Part shown: positions 17,113 to 26,081 of the stretch, in pieces
Position numbering within the stretch: position 1 is the first letter of the stretch
Layout: every line of letters begins with the position of its first letter
NCBI RefSeq assembly: GCF_001984065.1
Contig: NZ_LYVP01000041.1
Location: 1 to 45,766, forward strand
Reading direction: 5' to 3'
Source: Pseudomonas sp. KK4
GTDB lineage: Bacteria > Pseudomonadota > Gammaproteobacteria > Pseudomonadales > Pseudomonadaceae
Length of the DNA: 45,766 nt
Position numbers and translations under genes: made by a program
Notes under the pieces: generated by a model
What the model was told of the DNA's origin: nothing
The model's database searches: none
Seen by the model: only the letters and a program-made list of their open reading frames with translations

Positions 17113-18180
17113 TCAGCCCTGGTTGAGCAGTTGACGCAAATCGATCACTGCGGCGTTGGCCCGTGAAATGTAGTTGGCCATGACCAGCGAGTGGTTGGCC
17201 AGCACGCCGAAGCCGCTGCCGTTGAGGATCATCGGGCTCCACACCGGCTCCTGCGACGCTTCCAGTTCACGAATGATCTGACGCACGCTCACCGTGGCGT
17301 TCTTCTTGGCCAGCACATCGGCGAAGTCGACTTCGATGGCACGCAGCAGATGGGACAAGGCCCAGGCCTGGCCGCGAGCTTCGTAAAACACGTTATCGAT
17401 CTGCATCCATGGCGTCTCGACGATTTCTTCGTCGACCTGCGGCGCCACACCCGGGGCGACGACTTCGGTCTTCAATGCGGTGTTGAGCTTGACCCGGCCA
17501 ACACTGGCCGACAGCCGCTGCGACAGCGAGCCCAGGCGCGTCCCGACGTCACCCAGCCAGTTGTTCAGGTTGTCGGCACGGGCGTAGAACAGCGCGCTCT
17601 TCTGATTCGGATCGGACAGACGCGCCTGATAACGGCTCAGCGAGTTGATGCCTTCCTGATATTCGGACTCACTGGACGGCAGCACCCAGCTCTTGTTGTC
17701 GAAGTTGAAACGCGGTTCGGCCTTGGCCAGGTCAGCGTCTTCGGCGGACTGCGATTGCGAACGGGCGAAGTCTTTGCGCAGCGCACGGCTCAGGTCACGC
17801 ACCTGGACCAGCACGCCATATTCCCAGCTCGGCATGTTGTCCATCCACAGGCCCGGCGGGAAACGGTCGTTGGAAATGTAGCCACCCTGCTTGTTCAGCA
17901 AGGTGCCGGCGACGGTCTTGAGGGTTTCCACAGTGGTGTAGCCGACCACCATTTGCTTGCCTTCTTTCTCGGCCGCCGCTTGCGCCGTCTGCTGCACCGG
18001 GAACAGCGCGGGCTCCTGGCTCCAGTACCAGCCCAGGGCAATCGCCACCAGCAGGTAGATACCGATCAGCGTGGCCAGCGCCCGACTGAACAGCAGGCCG
18101 CCCAGGTAACTGCGGGTAGCCGATTTCGGTTCAGCGGCACGTTCAGGCGCGCTACCGGCGCGGTTCTTCCAGTCCAGCAT
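17113..18180 (-). CDS. DUF2333 family membrane protein
   Basis: Protein of 355 aa with one transmembrane segment near residues 34-53 (ALATLIGIYLLVAIALGWYW). A large periplasmic domain follows, with DUF2333 features: TVETLKTVAGTLLNKQGGYI, NDRFPPGLWMDNMPSWEYGV and SWVLPSSESEY. Function is unknown. AAAGGAAA stands seven bases before the ATG. It is the first gene of the DUF2333-nudix pair and is divergent from gcbA across 436 bp. Confidence 0.85.
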   Translation of the reverse strand: MLDWKNRAGSAPERAAEPKSATRSYLGGLLFSRALATLIGIYLLVAIALGWYWSQEPALFPVQQTAQAAAEKEGKQMVVGYTTVETLKTVAGTLLNKQGGYISNDRFPPGLWMDNMPSWEYGVLVQVRDLSRALRKDFARSQSQSAEDADLAKAEPRFNFDNKSWVLPSSESEYQEGINSLSRYQARLSDPNQKSALFYARADNLNNWLGDVGTRLGSLSQRLSASVGRVKLNTALKTEVVAPGVAPQVDEEIVETPWMQIDNVFYEARGQAWALSHLLRAIEVDFADVLAKKNATVSVRQIIRELEASQEPVWSPMILNGSGFGVLANHSLVMANYISRANAAVIDLRQLLNQG

Positions 18181-18616
18181 GGCGATTTCCTTTCAAGCTC
18201 TTGGGTTCAACGGTTCGACCACAACCATACAACAACGTGCCTTGGCCCGGCACCCGCCGATGGGTTGATGTCGGAAATAAGCCATCCGATGGCAGCAATC
18301 AGACACGCGCCCTGTATCGGCAGCCAACTAAGGGATTCCCCTAGGCCCGACCTGAAGATCCCTCGTCCATCCAAACCGGTGGACAATCCACCAATGCCCC
18401 TCATCATCCCGCTGAGTATCGCTAGGGTTTGCAGGAGGAAAACCCCGATTCATGGGCCATTGCCTAGAACTATCATTCAACTCCAGACCGGGCAGTCAGA
18501 AACTGAATGGGCCCGCTTTGCAGATTATTGACGTACGACTCTCATGCAACCGAAAAGAGGTGCTAGCATAGAGCCACCAGTCGACCTCAGCGTGCCCCCT
18601 AACTAGTAGTCAGGAT
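18181..18616. other. Divergent intergenic region DUF2333-gcbA (436 bp)
   Basis: No gene is confidently supported. Seen: a GGTGGA-CAA-TCCACC hairpin (18378-18392); a GGGTTT/AAACCC hairpin near 18425-18445 whose loop contains AGGAGG, resembling both an SD and an Rsm-type GGA site; a possible 39-codon reading frame at 18452-18571; and a possible -10 (TAGCAT, 18564-18569) ahead of gcbA. All are weak. The region is long enough to carry regulatory sites for gcbA. Confidence 0.35.
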
Positions 18617-20287
18617 ATGACCGAGCCAGAAGATCCCAGCCGCGAGCGCCTCAAGCATCACTTTGCCCAGCGGGTCATTCATCAGGCACGTCAGATACTT
18701 GAGATATGGCAGCGCCTGCAACGCAGCGAGTGGTCCAGCAACGATCTGTCGGAACTGAGCGAGGCCAACCTGCGCCTGCTGCGCTTTGCCGAGCGCTTCG
18801 AGCAGCCCGAGCACGTGCAGCTGGCGCACCACATCGGCCAGTCGCTGGAGGCTGTCGACGCCAACCGCGGACGCCTGAGCAGCGGCTTGATCACCGACCT
18901 CAACCGCTTGATGCAGCGCCTGTCGCGCACCGGGTTGCGCCACGGCGACCAGCTCGATCAAACCTTCCTGCCGCCGTTGCGCAAGCCGATCTACGTGATG
19001 CTGCAGGATCACGACCGCGGCGAGCGCCTGGCCAAGCAGCTGGAGTTCTTCGGCCTCAGCGCCCAGTCCCTGGAAAGCGTCGCGGCCTTCCGTTCCTCGA
19101 TGGTCGAGCGCGTGCCGGCGGCGATTGTCATGGACGTTGACTTCAGCGGCCCGGGCATCGGCCTGAAACTGGCCGCCGAGGCCCAGGAAGGCCTCGATCA
19201 TCGCTTGCCACTGCTGTTTTTCAGCCTGCACGAAACCGACACCCCGACCCGCCTGGCCGCCGTGCGCGCCGGGGGTCAGGAGTTCCTGACCGGCACCCTC
19301 GAGGCCTCGAGCCTGCTGGAGAAAATCGAAGTCCTGACCTGCGTCGCCCAGTACGAACCTTATAAAGTGCTGATCATCGACGACTCCCGCGCCCAGGCCC
19401 TGCACACCGAGCGCCTGCTCAACAGCGCGGGGATCGTGACCCGCACCCTGATCGAGCCGATCCAGGCCATGGCCGAGCTGGCGGATTTTCAACCGGACCT
19501 GATCATTCTCGACATGTACATGCCCGCCTGTACCGGAACTGAACTGGCCAAAGTGATCCGCCACAACGACCGTTATGTCAGCGTGCCGATCATTTACCTG
19601 TCGGCCGAAGACGACCTCGACAAGCAGCTCGATGCCATGAGCGAGGGCGGCGATGACTTCCTGACCAAGCCGATCAAGCCGCGGCACCTGATCACCACCG
19701 TACGCAACCGGGCGGCGCGAGCGCGCAACCTGAAGGCGCGGATGGTGCGCGACAGCCTCACCGGCCTGTACAACCACACCCACATCCTGCAACTGCTCGA
19801 AGACTGCTCGTTCCGCGCCCGCCGCGAGAACAAGCCGCTGAGTTTTGCCATGCTCGACATCGACCACTTCAAGCGGGTCAACGACAGCCACGGTCACCCC
19901 ATGGGCGACCGGGTGATCAAGAGCCTGGCGCTGTTCCTCAAGCAGCGGTTGCGCAAGACCGACTTCATCGGCCGCTACGGTGGCGAAGAATTTGCCATCG
20001 TCATGCCCGACACCGATCTCCAAGCGGCGTGGAACGTTCTGGATGAAATTCGCCAGCGTTTTGCCGAAATCCACTACCCGGCTCAGCCGCAGGATCTGTG
20101 GTGCACCTTCAGCGCCGGGGTGGTCCAGTTGTGCGATAACTCCGACAGCCTGTTGATGGCCAGTCAGGCGGATGAGGCGCTGTACCGGGCCAAAGGCGCC
20201 GGGCGCAACCGTGTCCAGGCCGTGCTGGAATCACAGCAAAGTGCCACCTTTTCACCTGAAACGCCCCCTTCCGTCATAACGCTGTAA
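18617..20287 (+). CDS. gcbA: Diguanylate cyclase with tandem receiver domains (GcbA)
   Basis: Response-regulator diguanylate cyclase of 556 aa. Residues 1-120 form a helical N-terminal region. Two receiver-like domains follow: the first with Asp173 (IVMDVDFSG, otherwise degenerate), the second canonical, with VLIIDDSRAQ, Asp299 in LIILDMYMPACTG and the Lys in FLTKPIKP. The GGDEF domain begins at DSLTGLYNHTH and has an active GGEEF signature at 455-459. An inhibitory RxxD site (RKTD, 446-449) stands five residues ahead, so product inhibition by c-di-GMP is expected. Length and synteny beside the chemoreceptor match GcbA (PA4843), known for biofilm initiation and motility control. The SD is very close to the ATG. 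Confidence 0.9.
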   Translation: MTEPEDPSRERLKHHFAQRVIHQARQILEIWQRLQRSEWSSNDLSELSEANLRLLRFAERFEQPEHVQLAHHIGQSLEAVDANRGRLSSGLITDLNRLMQRLSRTGLRHGDQLDQTFLPPLRKPIYVMLQDHDRGERLAKQLEFFGLSAQSLESVAAFRSSMVERVPAAIVMDVDFSGPGIGLKLAAEAQEGLDHRLPLLFFSLHETDTPTRLAAVRAGGQEFLTGTLEASSLLEKIEVLTCVAQYEPYKVLIIDDSRAQALHTERLLNSAGIVTRTLIEPIQAMAELADFQPDLIILDMYMPACTGTELAKVIRHNDRYVSVPIIYLSAEDDLDKQLDAMSEGGDDFLTKPIKPRHLITTVRNRAARARNLKARMVRDSLTGLYNHTHILQLLEDCSFRARRENKPLSFAMLDIDHFKRVNDSHGHPMGDRVIKSLALFLKQRLRKTDFIGRYGGEEFAIVMPDTDLQAAWNVLDEIRQRFAEIHYPAQPQDLWCTFSAGVVQLCDNSDSLLMASQADEALYRAKGAGRNRVQAVLESQQSATFSPETPPSVITL

Positions 20288-20339
20288 CAGAAACGCAATA
20301 ACTTCAGGTACTTACCATTCTGCCGTTGGTAGTCCCGCG

Positions 20340-22286
20340 ATGCGCCTGAAGCTGCTGACCAATTTCAACACCCTCCTTTTAGTCGCCGTGTGCGTCGCCC
20401 TTGGCGCTACGCTGTGGTGGTCGCAAAAGGCCCTCGAGCGCCCCTATCTATTAATGGAGCGCTACCTGGGCCTGTCCCAGCGGTTTCAGAACGAGGTGGC
20501 GCGCAACGTCGAGGATTACCTCGGCAGCGGTGATGCCCTGCGACTGAGCGGTGCCAGCCAGGCCATCGAAGACTTGCAAAAAGACCTTGGTGACTTGCCT
20601 CCGGCCCTGGCCGAATCCTTGCGCCCCAGCCTGTCGAACCTGAGCGAATTCAGCAAAACCGACTTGCTGGCCGCCGGCAAGCTGGCGGGCGACCCTCAGG
20701 CCCTGCTGCTTCAGGCCGAACGCGAACTGGGCGCCAGTCTCGATCGACTCAGCCAGTACGCCAGCGGCAACGCGGCCTACCTGGCGCCGCTGCTCGCCGC
20801 CGCTCAACACCTGGGCAAACTGTCCCTGGCCCGGGACAAACTGGTCAGCAGCGGCCGCAGTGAACTGGCCGCCGATGTCGAGCGTGAAGTCGGCAACATC
20901 CGCGCTCAGGCCGCACAACTGGACGCTTTGCCACTGCTGGGTGTGGCCGCCAGCAGTGAATCGAACACCGACGATTTCGCCGCCATGATGGGCCTGGAGA
21001 ATACCGAGAAAACCGCCGCTGAAGATGCCGGGGTCGGTTTCAAGCGTGAACTCAACAGCCTGCTCAGCCGCTACCCGGCGGAACTGGCCCGCACCCGCGA
21101 CCAGATCCAGAAGCGCGCCGATCTCAGCGCTGCAACCCACGTGAAAATCGCCGATGTGCAACAGGCCATCGCCGGTCTTGAGCCGGTAGTGCGCGCCCAG
21201 CACGGGCAGATCCAGAGCGAAGTGCGAATGATGCAAGGGGTGATGATCGGCCTGATTCTGCTGATCGCCCTGCTCATCGACACCCTGCAACGCAAACTCG
21301 CCCGAACCCTGACCAACCTCGCACCGGCCCTCTCGACCTGGGCCGAGGGCGACTTCAGCCGGGACATTCAGTTGGGCAAGACCAACCGCGAGTTGCATGA
21401 CATCGAGGCCTCACTCAATCGCCTGCGTGCCTATCTGGTGGACCTGGTGGGCACCATTCGCCTCAATGCCGAACAGGTCGCGGGCAGCAGCCGCACCCTG
21501 GCGGAGCTGAGCAATGACCTGCACAGCGGCGCTGAACATCAGGCCGGTGACACCGCGCTGATCCGCGATTCGCTGGGTGAACTGGAAGCGACCATTCAGC
21601 AAGTGGCCGGCGATGCCAGTCAGGCCGCCGACGCCAGCCGTCATGCCGGGCTGGCGGTAGAGCATGGGCAGAAAGTCATCGGCCAGAGCCTCACGGGCCT
21701 GCATGCGCTGGTCAATGAAGTCCAGGGCAATGCGCAAATGATCGAACATCTGGCCGAAGAGTCCGCGACCATCGGCGGCGTGCTGACGGTGATCCGCTCG
21801 ATCGCTGACCAGACCAACCTGTTGGCGTTGAACGCGGCCATTGAAGCGGCGCGCGCCGGGGAAATGGGTCGCGGGTTTGCCGTGGTCGCCGAGGAAGTCC
21901 GCTCCCTGGCACAACGCACCGCCGGTGCCACCGCCGAGATCCAGAATTTGATCGCCGGCCTGCAAACCGCGGCGCGACAGTCGGTCGAAGGCATGCGCGC
22001 CCAGGTCGAACACGCCGAAGCCACCGCCAACCAGGCCCAGGCAGCCGACGGCGCGCTGGATAAAATCGTCGGGGCGATCCAGACCATTTCCGACACCGCG
22101 GTGCGCATCGCCGATGTCACGGCCCAGCAGAGCGGCGCTGTCAGCGAGATCCGTGATCACAGTGAGCGGATTCACCAACTGGGTGGGGATAACCTGCTGC
22201 GCATCGGCGAAGGTCGCGAGCAAGGAGAGAATTTGCTGGTGCTCGGTGGGCGCCTGCATACCGCCGTGCAGGCTTTCCGCGTCTGA
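20340..22286 (+). CDS. ctpL: Methyl-accepting chemotaxis protein (CtpL-like)
   Basis: Chemoreceptor of 648 aa. TM1 lies at about residues 10-28 (LLLVAVCVALGATLWWS). A long helical periplasmic sensor follows (30-295), then TM2 (MMQGVMIGLILLIALLIDTL, about 297-316), a HAMP-like region, and a cytoplasmic signalling hairpin with the conserved tip ADQTNLLALNAAIEAARAGE and GRGFAVVAEEVRSLAQRT. The order gcbA-ctpL-(dipZ)-aroQ in P. aeruginosa suggests CtpL, reported to mediate phosphate taxis; the ligand here is inferred only. It starts 52 bp after gcbA on the same strand and may be co-transcribed. Confidence 0.85.
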   Translation: MRLKLLTNFNTLLLVAVCVALGATLWWSQKALERPYLLMERYLGLSQRFQNEVARNVEDYLGSGDALRLSGASQAIEDLQKDLGDLPPALAESLRPSLSNLSEFSKTDLLAAGKLAGDPQALLLQAERELGASLDRLSQYASGNAAYLAPLLAAAQHLGKLSLARDKLVSSGRSELAADVEREVGNIRAQAAQLDALPLLGVAASSESNTDDFAAMMGLENTEKTAAEDAGVGFKRELNSLLSRYPAELARTRDQIQKRADLSAATHVKIADVQQAIAGLEPVVRAQHGQIQSEVRMMQGVMIGLILLIALLIDTLQRKLARTLTNLAPALSTWAEGDFSRDIQLGKTNRELHDIEASLNRLRAYLVDLVGTIRLNAEQVAGSSRTLAELSNDLHSGAEHQAGDTALIRDSLGELEATIQQVAGDASQAADASRHAGLAVEHGQKVIGQSLTGLHALVNEVQGNAQMIEHLAEESATIGGVLTVIRSIADQTNLLALNAAIEAARAGEMGRGFAVVAEEVRSLAQRTAGATAEIQNLIAGLQTAARQSVEGMRAQVEHAEATANQAQAADGALDKIVGAIQTISDTAVRIADVTAQQSGAVSEIRDHSERIHQLGGDNLLRIGEGREQGENLLVLGGRLHTAVQAFRV

Positions 22287-22293
22287 TCGATCG

Positions 22294-22378
22294 CCTTCGC
22301 GAGCAAGCCCGCTCCCACAGTTGACCGAGTCGTACTGGCGAACGCGATCAAATGTGGGAGCGGGCTTGCTCGCGAAGA
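22294..22378. repeat. Inside-out REP pair
   Basis: The two REP units have the opposite arrangement to the other pairs: CCTTCGCGAGCAAGCCCGCT... first, and TGTGGGAGCGGGCTTGCTCG... second, about 33 bp apart. The pair still forms a long stem (the TCCCACA and TGTGGGA ends face the loop). It begins 8 bp after ctpL and may serve as its 3' structure. 22379-22585 upstream of aroQ has no gene. Confidence 0.88.
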
Positions 22379-22585
22379 CGTCCGACTACTCACCTTAAAT
22401 CTCAAGCTAGAGACTTCGCCGACCGCGCCACTGAAGCAAATGACCGGATCTATGCAAGCGGTCATATATTTCGCGCAAACATCGGACATCGTGCTGGCTA
22501 TTGCAGAGAACTGGACAGTCACAAAGGCTTTGCGGCATAGTCGCCGGGTTCTGACAATTGCACTTCGATAACAAGGGAACAGCCG

Positions 22586-23038
22586 ATGGCGACGCTACTG
22601 GTTCTGCACGGACCCAACCTGAACATGCTTGGCACCCGTGAACCGGGCACCTACGGCGCCACGACACTGGCGCAGATCAACCAGGATCTGGAACGCCGCG
22701 CCCGTGAAGCCGGCCATCATCTGCTGTACCTGCAAAGCAACGCCGAGTACGAATTGATCGACCGCATCCACGCTGCCCGCAGCGAAGGCGTGGACTTCAT
22801 TCTGATCAACCCAGCAGCTTTTACACATACAAGTGTCGCATTACGTGACGCGTTGCTGGCGGTGAGCATCCCATTCATCGAAGTGCATTTGTCCAACGTG
22901 CACAAACGCGAACCTTTCCGCCATCACTCTTACTTCTCCGACGTAGCGGTGGGAGTGATCTGCGGCCTTGGCGCCAGCGGTTATCGACTGGCCCTGGAGG
23001 CCGCCCTAGAGCAGCTTGAAAAACAGGCAACAGCTTGA
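22586..23038 (+). CDS. aroQ: Type II 3-dehydroquinate dehydratase
   Basis: Enzyme of 150 aa that dehydrates 3-dehydroquinate to 3-dehydroshikimate in the shikimate pathway. Hallmarks of the dodecameric type II family are all visible: LLVLHGPNLNMLGTREPGTY with catalytic Tyr23, SNAEYELIDRIHAA, FILINPAAFTHTSVALRDAL, and HLSNVHKREPFRHHSYFS. The length is normal. AAGGGA precedes the ATG by about eight bases. It is followed 48 bp later by accB on the same strand. Confidence 0.95.
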   Translation: MATLLVLHGPNLNMLGTREPGTYGATTLAQINQDLERRAREAGHHLLYLQSNAEYELIDRIHAARSEGVDFILINPAAFTHTSVALRDALLAVSIPFIEVHLSNVHKREPFRHHSYFSDVAVGVICGLGASGYRLALEAALEQLEKQATA

Positions 23039-23086
23039 ACTACAAGCGTTAAACGCCCCTGACCGACCCTTGGGAGTTGATGATTC

Positions 23087-23551
23087 ATGGATATCCGTAA
23101 AGTTAAGAAACTGATCGAATTGCTGGAAGAGTCCGGCATCGACGAGCTCGAGATCAAGGAAGGCGAAGAGTCCGTACGCATCAGCCGCCACAGCAAGACC
23201 CCGGCTCAGCAGTACTACGCACCGGCGCCAATGCCAGCTCCGGCTGCCGCACCTGCCGCCGCGGCGCCTGCTGCTGCCGCCGCACCGGCTGCCGCTGCGG
23301 CCGCGCCAGCGCTGAACGGCACCGTTGCCCGTTCGCCGATGGTCGGCACCTTCTATCGCAAGTCTTCGCCAACCTCGCCGTCCTTCGTCGAAGTGGGCCA
23401 GACCGTGAAGAAAGGCGACACCCTGTGCATCGTTGAAGCCATGAAGATGATGAACCACATCGAAGCTGAAACCAGCGGTGTGATCGAATCCATCCTCGTC
23501 GAAGACGGCCAGCCGGTTGAGTACGACCAACCGCTGTTCACCATCGTTTGA
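23087..23551 (+). CDS. accB: Biotin carboxyl carrier protein of acetyl-CoA carboxylase
   Basis: BCCP of 154 aa. The N-terminal region (DIRKVKKLIELLEESGIDEL) is followed by an Ala/Pro-rich flexible linker at residues 45-75, then the biotinyl domain with Lys120 in VEAMKMMN as the biotin attachment site, and the thumb region SPMVGTFYRKSSPTSPSF. It carries carboxybiotin between biotin carboxylase (AccC) and the carboxyltransferase in fatty acid synthesis. A strong SD (GGGAG) lies upstream. accC follows 17 bp later, a classic accBC operon. Confidence 0.97.
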   Translation: MDIRKVKKLIELLEESGIDELEIKEGEESVRISRHSKTPAQQYYAPAPMPAPAAAPAAAAPAAAAAPAAAAAAPALNGTVARSPMVGTFYRKSSPTSPSFVEVGQTVKKGDTLCIVEAMKMMNHIEAETSGVIESILVEDGQPVEYDQPLFTIV

Positions 23552-23568
23552 ACCGCGGAGAGCCTTTG

Positions 23569-24927
23569 ATGACTGCGAAGTTGGAAAAAGTTCTGATCGC
23601 CAACCGCGGTGAGATCGCACTGCGGATTCTGCGCGCCTGCAAAGAGATGGGCATCAAGACCGTCGCCGTTTATTCCAAGGCTGACAAGGAACTGATGCAC
23701 CTGGGCCTGGCAGACGAATCGGTCTGCATCGGTCCGGCATCGGCCGCCCACTCCTACCTGCACATCCCGGCAATCATCGCCGCGGCCGAAGTGACCGGCG
23801 CCACCGCCATTCACCCAGGCTACGGTTTCCTCGCGGAAAACGCCGACTTCGCCGAACAGGTCGAGAACTCCGGCTTCGCCTTCATCGGCCCGAAAGCTGA
23901 AACCATCCGCCTGATGGGCGACAAGGTTTCGGCCAAGCACGCGATGATCGCCGCTGGCGTACCGACCGTTCCAGGTTCCGACGGCCCGCTGCCGGAAGAC
24001 GAAGAAACCGCTCTGCGCATCGGTCGCGAAGTCGGTTACCCGGTGATCATCAAGGCCGCTGGCGGCGGCGGTGGTCGCGGCATGCGCGTGGTGCACAAGG
24101 AAGAAGACCTGATTTCCTCGGCGAAACTGACCCGCTCCGAAGCGGGCGCGGCGTTCGGCAACCCGATGGTCTATCTGGAAAAATTCCTGACCAACCCGCG
24201 TCACGTGGAAGTCCAGGTCCTGTCTGACGGCCAGGGCAACGCCATCCACCTGGGCGACCGCGACTGCTCGCTGCAGCGTCGTCACCAGAAAGTTCTCGAA
24301 GAAGCGCCGGCACCGGGCATCGACGAGAAGGCTCGCCAGGAAGTCTTCGCCCGCTGCGTCAAGGCGTGCATCGACATCGGTTACCGTGGCGCAGGCACTT
24401 TCGAGTTCCTGTACGAGAACGGTCGCTTCTACTTCATCGAGATGAACACTCGTGTCCAGGTAGAGCACCCGGTTTCGGAAATGGTCACCGGCATCGACAT
24501 CGTCAAGGAGATGCTCAGCATCGCCGCCGGCAACAAGCTGTCGTTCACCCAGGATGACGTGGTCATCCGCGGTCACGCGCTGGAATGCCGGATCAACGCC
24601 GAAGACCCGAAGACCTTCATGCCGAGCCCAGGCACGGTCAAGCACTTCCACGCCCCAGGCGGCAACGGCGTTCGCGTCGACTCGCACCTGTACAGTGGTT
24701 ATGCCGTACCGCCGAACTACGATTCGTTGATCGGCAAGCTGATCACCTACGGCGCAACCCGTGACGAAGCCATGGCGCGCATGCGCAATGCGCTGGACGA
24801 GATCGTGGTCGACGGGATCAAGACCAACATCCCGCTGCACCGCGACCTCACTCGCGATGAAGGCTTCTGCAAAGGGGGCGTGAACATTCACTACCTCGAG
24901 CACAAGCTGGCCGGCGAGAAGCACTAA
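23569..24927 (+). CDS. accC: Biotin carboxylase subunit of acetyl-CoA carboxylase
   Basis: ATP-grasp biotin carboxylase of 452 aa, normal length. Visible motifs are KVLIANRGEIALRI, HPGYGFLAENADFA, the ATP loop AAGGGGGRGMRVV, the DRDCSLQRRHQKVLEEAPAP segment and the catalytic FIEMNTRVQVEHPVSEM. The ATG at 23569 has GGAGAG upstream and matches the family start, so the seven-codon longer frame is not used. It ends with a strong intrinsic terminator at 24941-24970. Confidence 0.97.
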   Translation: MTAKLEKVLIANRGEIALRILRACKEMGIKTVAVYSKADKELMHLGLADESVCIGPASAAHSYLHIPAIIAAAEVTGATAIHPGYGFLAENADFAEQVENSGFAFIGPKAETIRLMGDKVSAKHAMIAAGVPTVPGSDGPLPEDEETALRIGREVGYPVIIKAAGGGGGRGMRVVHKEEDLISSAKLTRSEAGAAFGNPMVYLEKFLTNPRHVEVQVLSDGQGNAIHLGDRDCSLQRRHQKVLEEAPAPGIDEKARQEVFARCVKACIDIGYRGAGTFEFLYENGRFYFIEMNTRVQVEHPVSEMVTGIDIVKEMLSIAAGNKLSFTQDDVVIRGHALECRINAEDPKTFMPSPGTVKHFHAPGGNGVRVDSHLYSGYAVPPNYDSLIGKLITYGATRDEAMARMRNALDEIVVDGIKTNIPLHRDLTRDEGFCKGGVNIHYLEHKLAGEKH

Positions 24928-24940
24928 GCTTCGCCCCGAT

Positions 24941-24970
24941 CAACAAAGCCGCCTCCGGGCGGCTTTGTTG
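24941..24970 (+). terminator. Intrinsic terminator of accBC
   Basis: Perfect 13-bp stem CAACAAAGCCGCC / GGCGGCTTTGTTG with a TCCG tetraloop, 14 bases after the accC stop. The descending arm is T-rich (CTTTGTTG, then TTTCC). It is nearly symmetrical, so it could work on either strand. Confidence 0.85.
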
Positions 24971-25005
24971 TTTCCGGGAGCTTCATCCAGCAACACAAAG
25001 CCCCC

Positions 25006-25094
25006 TGTGGGAGCGGGCTTGCTCGCGAAAGCATTCTGTCAGTCACATCAACGTTGGATGTTCCACCCCCTTCGCGAGCAAGCCCGCTCCCACA
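25006..25094. repeat. REPIN (inverted REP pair)
   Basis: Main-class pair: TGTGGGAGCGGGCTTGCTCG at 25006-25025 and the inverted copy ending CCCGCTCCCACA at 25094. It lies between the accBC terminator and prmA. Confidence 0.92.
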
Positions 25095-25172
25095 AAAGGC
25101 CCGCGCTCGCGTAAACTTGCTCGCTTCTCGCCGCCGCCAGGCTGCAATCAATATTTTTCAAAGGTGCCCGCC

Positions 25173-26051
25173 ATGCCTTGGCTGCAAGTCCGTCTCGCCA
25201 TCAGCCCAGAACAAGCCGAAACCTACGAAGACGCTTTCCTTGAAGTGGGCGCCGTGTCGGTGACCTTCATGGACGCCGAAGATCAGCCGATCTTCGAGCC
25301 GGAACTCAACACCACGCCGCTGTGGTCGCACACCCACCTGCTGGCCCTGTTCGAAGGCGGCACCGAAGCCGCACCGGTACTGGCCCACCTGGAACTGCTG
25401 ACTGGCAGCCCGCTGCCTGAGCATCACAGCGAAGTGATCGAAGACCAGGACTGGGAACGCAGCTGGATGGACAATTTCCAGCCGATGCGTTTTGGCCAGC
25501 GCCTGTGGATCGTGCCGAGCTGGCACGCCGCGCCCGAGCCTGACGCGGTGAACCTGCTGCTCGATCCAGGCCTGGCGTTCGGTACCGGCACCCACCCCAC
25601 GACCGCGCTGTGCCTGGAGTGGCTCGACGGCCAGGACCTCAAGGGCTGCAACGTACTGGACTTCGGTTGCGGTTCGGGCATTCTCGCGATTGCCGCCCTT
25701 CTGCTCGGCGCCAAACAGGCCGTAGGCACCGACATCGACGTGCAGGCACTGGAAGCCTCTCGCGACAACGCCGGTCGCAACAATATTGCTGAAGAACTGT
25801 TCCCGCTGTACCTGCCCGAGGACCTGCCACAGGTCCAGGCTGATGTGCTGGTGGCCAACATCCTCGCCGGCCCGCTGGTTTCCCTTGCGCCGCAACTGTC
25901 CGGCCTGGTCAAGGCCGGTGGCCGCCTGGCGCTGTCGGGCATCCTCGCCGAGCAAGGTGAGGAGGTCGCCGCGGCCTACGCCAAGGACTTCGATCTGGAC
26001 CCGATCGCCAATCGTGATGGCTGGGTGCGCATTACTGGCCGTCGGCGCTAG
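25173..26051 (+). CDS. prmA: Ribosomal protein L11 methyltransferase
   Basis: SAM-dependent methyltransferase of 292 aa that trimethylates ribosomal protein L11. It has the PrmA N-terminal substrate-recognition domain (PWLQVRLAISPEQAE), a linker DQDWERSWMDNFQPMRFGQR, LDPGLAFGTGTHPTT, motif I VLDFGCGSGILAIAALLLGA, and VANILAGPL, the site that helps bind the target amine. The ATG at 25173 follows AAAGGTG; the three-codon longer frame lacks an SD. The next gene begins 30 bp downstream, as in other Pseudomonas. Confidence 0.95.
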   Translation: MPWLQVRLAISPEQAETYEDAFLEVGAVSVTFMDAEDQPIFEPELNTTPLWSHTHLLALFEGGTEAAPVLAHLELLTGSPLPEHHSEVIEDQDWERSWMDNFQPMRFGQRLWIVPSWHAAPEPDAVNLLLDPGLAFGTGTHPTTALCLEWLDGQDLKGCNVLDFGCGSGILAIAALLLGAKQAVGTDIDVQALEASRDNAGRNNIAEELFPLYLPEDLPQVQADVLVANILAGPLVSLAPQLSGLVKAGGRLALSGILAEQGEEVAAAYAKDFDLDPIANRDGWVRITGRRR

Positions 26052-26081
26052 AATGAACGTCTGCATAAACCGGATCGCCGC

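Noticed and set aside
17191..18531. Plus-strand frame across the DUF2333 gene
   Set aside because: Shadow of DUF2333; no motifs or ribosome-binding site.
18452..18571. 39-codon gene ahead of gcbA
   Set aside because: AGGAGG is present but 13 bases from the ATG, and the peptide has no features; kept only as part of a finding.
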